A stretch of DNA of 64,000 nt from Comamonadaceae bacterium (GTDB lineage: Bacteria > Pseudomonadota > Gammaproteobacteria > Burkholderiales > Burkholderiaceae_C). A program made the translations under genes and the position numbers. The stretch lies in NCBI GenBank assembly GCA_947476285.1, contig CANJPU010000021.1, positions 1 to 64,000 on the forward strand, written 5' to 3'. Below the pieces are notes generated by a model. That model had not been told where the DNA came from. It did no database searches and saw only the letters and a program-made list of their open reading frames with translations. Positions 63,302-64,000 of the stretch are shown one piece after another (position 1 is the stretch's first letter; each line of letters begins with the position of its first letter).

Positions 63302-64000
63302 GGCTGGGCCCGGGTTGCATCGCGCAAGACCAGTCGCCAGGTGTTGACCGAGGGCAGGCCGAGCGCAAGCCGCAGCAGCCGCTTGTCGCGCGCCACCAGT
63401 GCGGTGATCTTGGTGTGCTGGCCGGCATAGAGCAACAGTTCATCGAGCTTGTTCAGGCGCCAGCCCACACCGGCCACTTCCACGCCCAGCCACTCGTCCT
63501 GGGCCGCCATGCCCGCTTGCTCGGCCGCGCCGCCGCGCAGCACCGTCTTGATGTGGATGCCTTGATGTTCGCTGATGCGAAGGCCCAGGCGCTGCTGCAT
63601 CTGCGCGGGCTCCTCGATCACCTCAATCCCCACCTTGCTCAGCAGCTCCCTGAGCGGCAGATCGCGCGTGCCGTGAATCCAGTTGGTGATCTCGCGGCTG
63701 TAGGAGCGGCCGCCCAGTTCCTTGAGGGCTTGCGCGAAATCGGCCTCAGACATCGGGCCTGCCTTGCAGCGCAGCCACAAGGCGCGCATCACATCGTCCA
63801 GCGTGCTGTGGCCTTCGGCGCGCAGGCTCAGGTCCAGGCACAGCGCCACCAGCGCGCCCTTGGTGTAGTAGCTCACGGTAGCGTTGGGTGTGTTCTCGTC
63901 CTGTCGGTAGTATTTCACCCAGGCATCGAAGCTGGCTTGCGCTACCGGCTGCACCAGCCGCCCGGGTGTTTGCAGCACCTGGTTGATGGTCTTGTTCAGA
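63280..64000 (-). CDS. M61-family peptidase with PDZ domain, 3' part only
   Basis: About 240 C-terminal codons are present; the frame is open to the window edge (LNKTINQVLQTPGRLVQPV). The peptidase tail has FDAWVKYYRQDENTPNATVSYYTKGALVALCLDLSLR, a match to the M61 glycyl-aminopeptidase family. A PDZ domain follows (about 140-215 of the visible part, LGLRISEHQGIHIKTVLRGGAAEQAGM). The HEXXH zinc site would lie beyond the window. It is probably a cytosolic or periplasmic peptidase. Confidence 0.88.
   Translation of the reverse strand, partial: LNKTINQVLQTPGRLVQPVAQASFDAWVKYYRQDENTPNATVSYYTKGALVALCLDLSLRAEGHSTLDDVMRALWLRCKAGPMSEADFAQALKELGGRSYSREITNWIHGTRDLPLRELLSKVGIEVIEEPAQMQQRLGLRISEHQGIHIKTVLRGGAAEQAGMAAQDEWLGVEVAGVGWRLNKLDELLLYAGQHTKITALVARDKRLLRLALGLPSVNTWRLVLRDATRAQPWLAGIA

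Overview
The window looks like chromosomal DNA of a Burkholderiales betaproteobacterium, most likely Comamonadaceae or a close relative. The evidence is high G+C, six Bug/TctC-type periplasmic binding proteins, a DUF1840 protein, a PP0621-family protein, a lysine/alanine-repeat histone H1-like protein with an AAWPFP tail, NodIJ-like ABC genes and a PilSR pair. This placement is inference from gene content only. No phage, complete insertion sequence, CRISPR array or rRNA was seen.

Layout. 0-0.7 kb: groES and the start of groEL, with a CIRCE operator, a sigma-32-like promoter and an extra inverted repeat in the leader. 0.7-8 kb: a universal stress protein, an EamA transporter, an SbmA/YddA-like ABC protein, a cytosolic 5'-nucleotidase, an orphan GspF, a cyclopropane-fatty-acyl synthase-like methyltransferase and a DUF1840 protein. 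8-10.2 kb: two Bug proteins. 10.3-19.6 kb: one long leftward operon that codes for an acyl-CoA synthetase, a complete LIV-type ABC transporter (G, H, M, K, F) and a PaaK-like ligase, divergent from a Crp/Fnr regulator. The layout suggests uptake and CoA activation of an aromatic or other organic acid. 19.6-25 kb: an RluB/RluF-like pseudouridine synthase, an orphan iron-type binding protein, htpG with a very good sigma-32 promoter, and an unrecognised 356-residue protein. 25-29 kb: Bug-Bug-ModA-like and an MFS carrier. 29-32.3 kb: a compact phospho-signalling cluster (phosphoesterase, Ser/Thr kinase fused to a Usp domain, SrkA kinase).

32.5-43.9 kb: psd, a NodIJ-type exporter, AMP nucleosidase, a frameshifted FecR/DUF6600-like gene, the H1-like protein, and nrdA-nrdB under two NrdR boxes. 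43.9-51.9 kb: a tightly overlapped set (ccsA-like, PP0621, pilS, pilR, ampD), then ffh, miaB and a secreted small protein. 52-58.9 kb: two catabolic-looking groups, each with a Bug protein; one has an MmgE/PrpD protein, the other a tannase/MHETase-family lipoprotein. 59-60.5 kb: a decayed patch next to tRNA-Met, with a DUF433 antitoxin, an internally deleted PIN-like toxin and another gene remnant. 60.5-64 kb: two divergent crotonase-family genes (PaaF/PaaG-like), a DUF3108 protein and the 3' part of an M61 peptidase gene.

Overall the region mixes housekeeping, heat-shock and stress functions with scavenging of organic acids. The less ordinary items are the kinase-Usp/SrkA/phosphoesterase cluster, an operator-like palindrome shared by two distant Bug genes, the LIV operon flanked by two CoA ligases (one with an altered ATP loop), the tannase-Bug operon, and the toxin-antitoxin remnant beside the tRNA.
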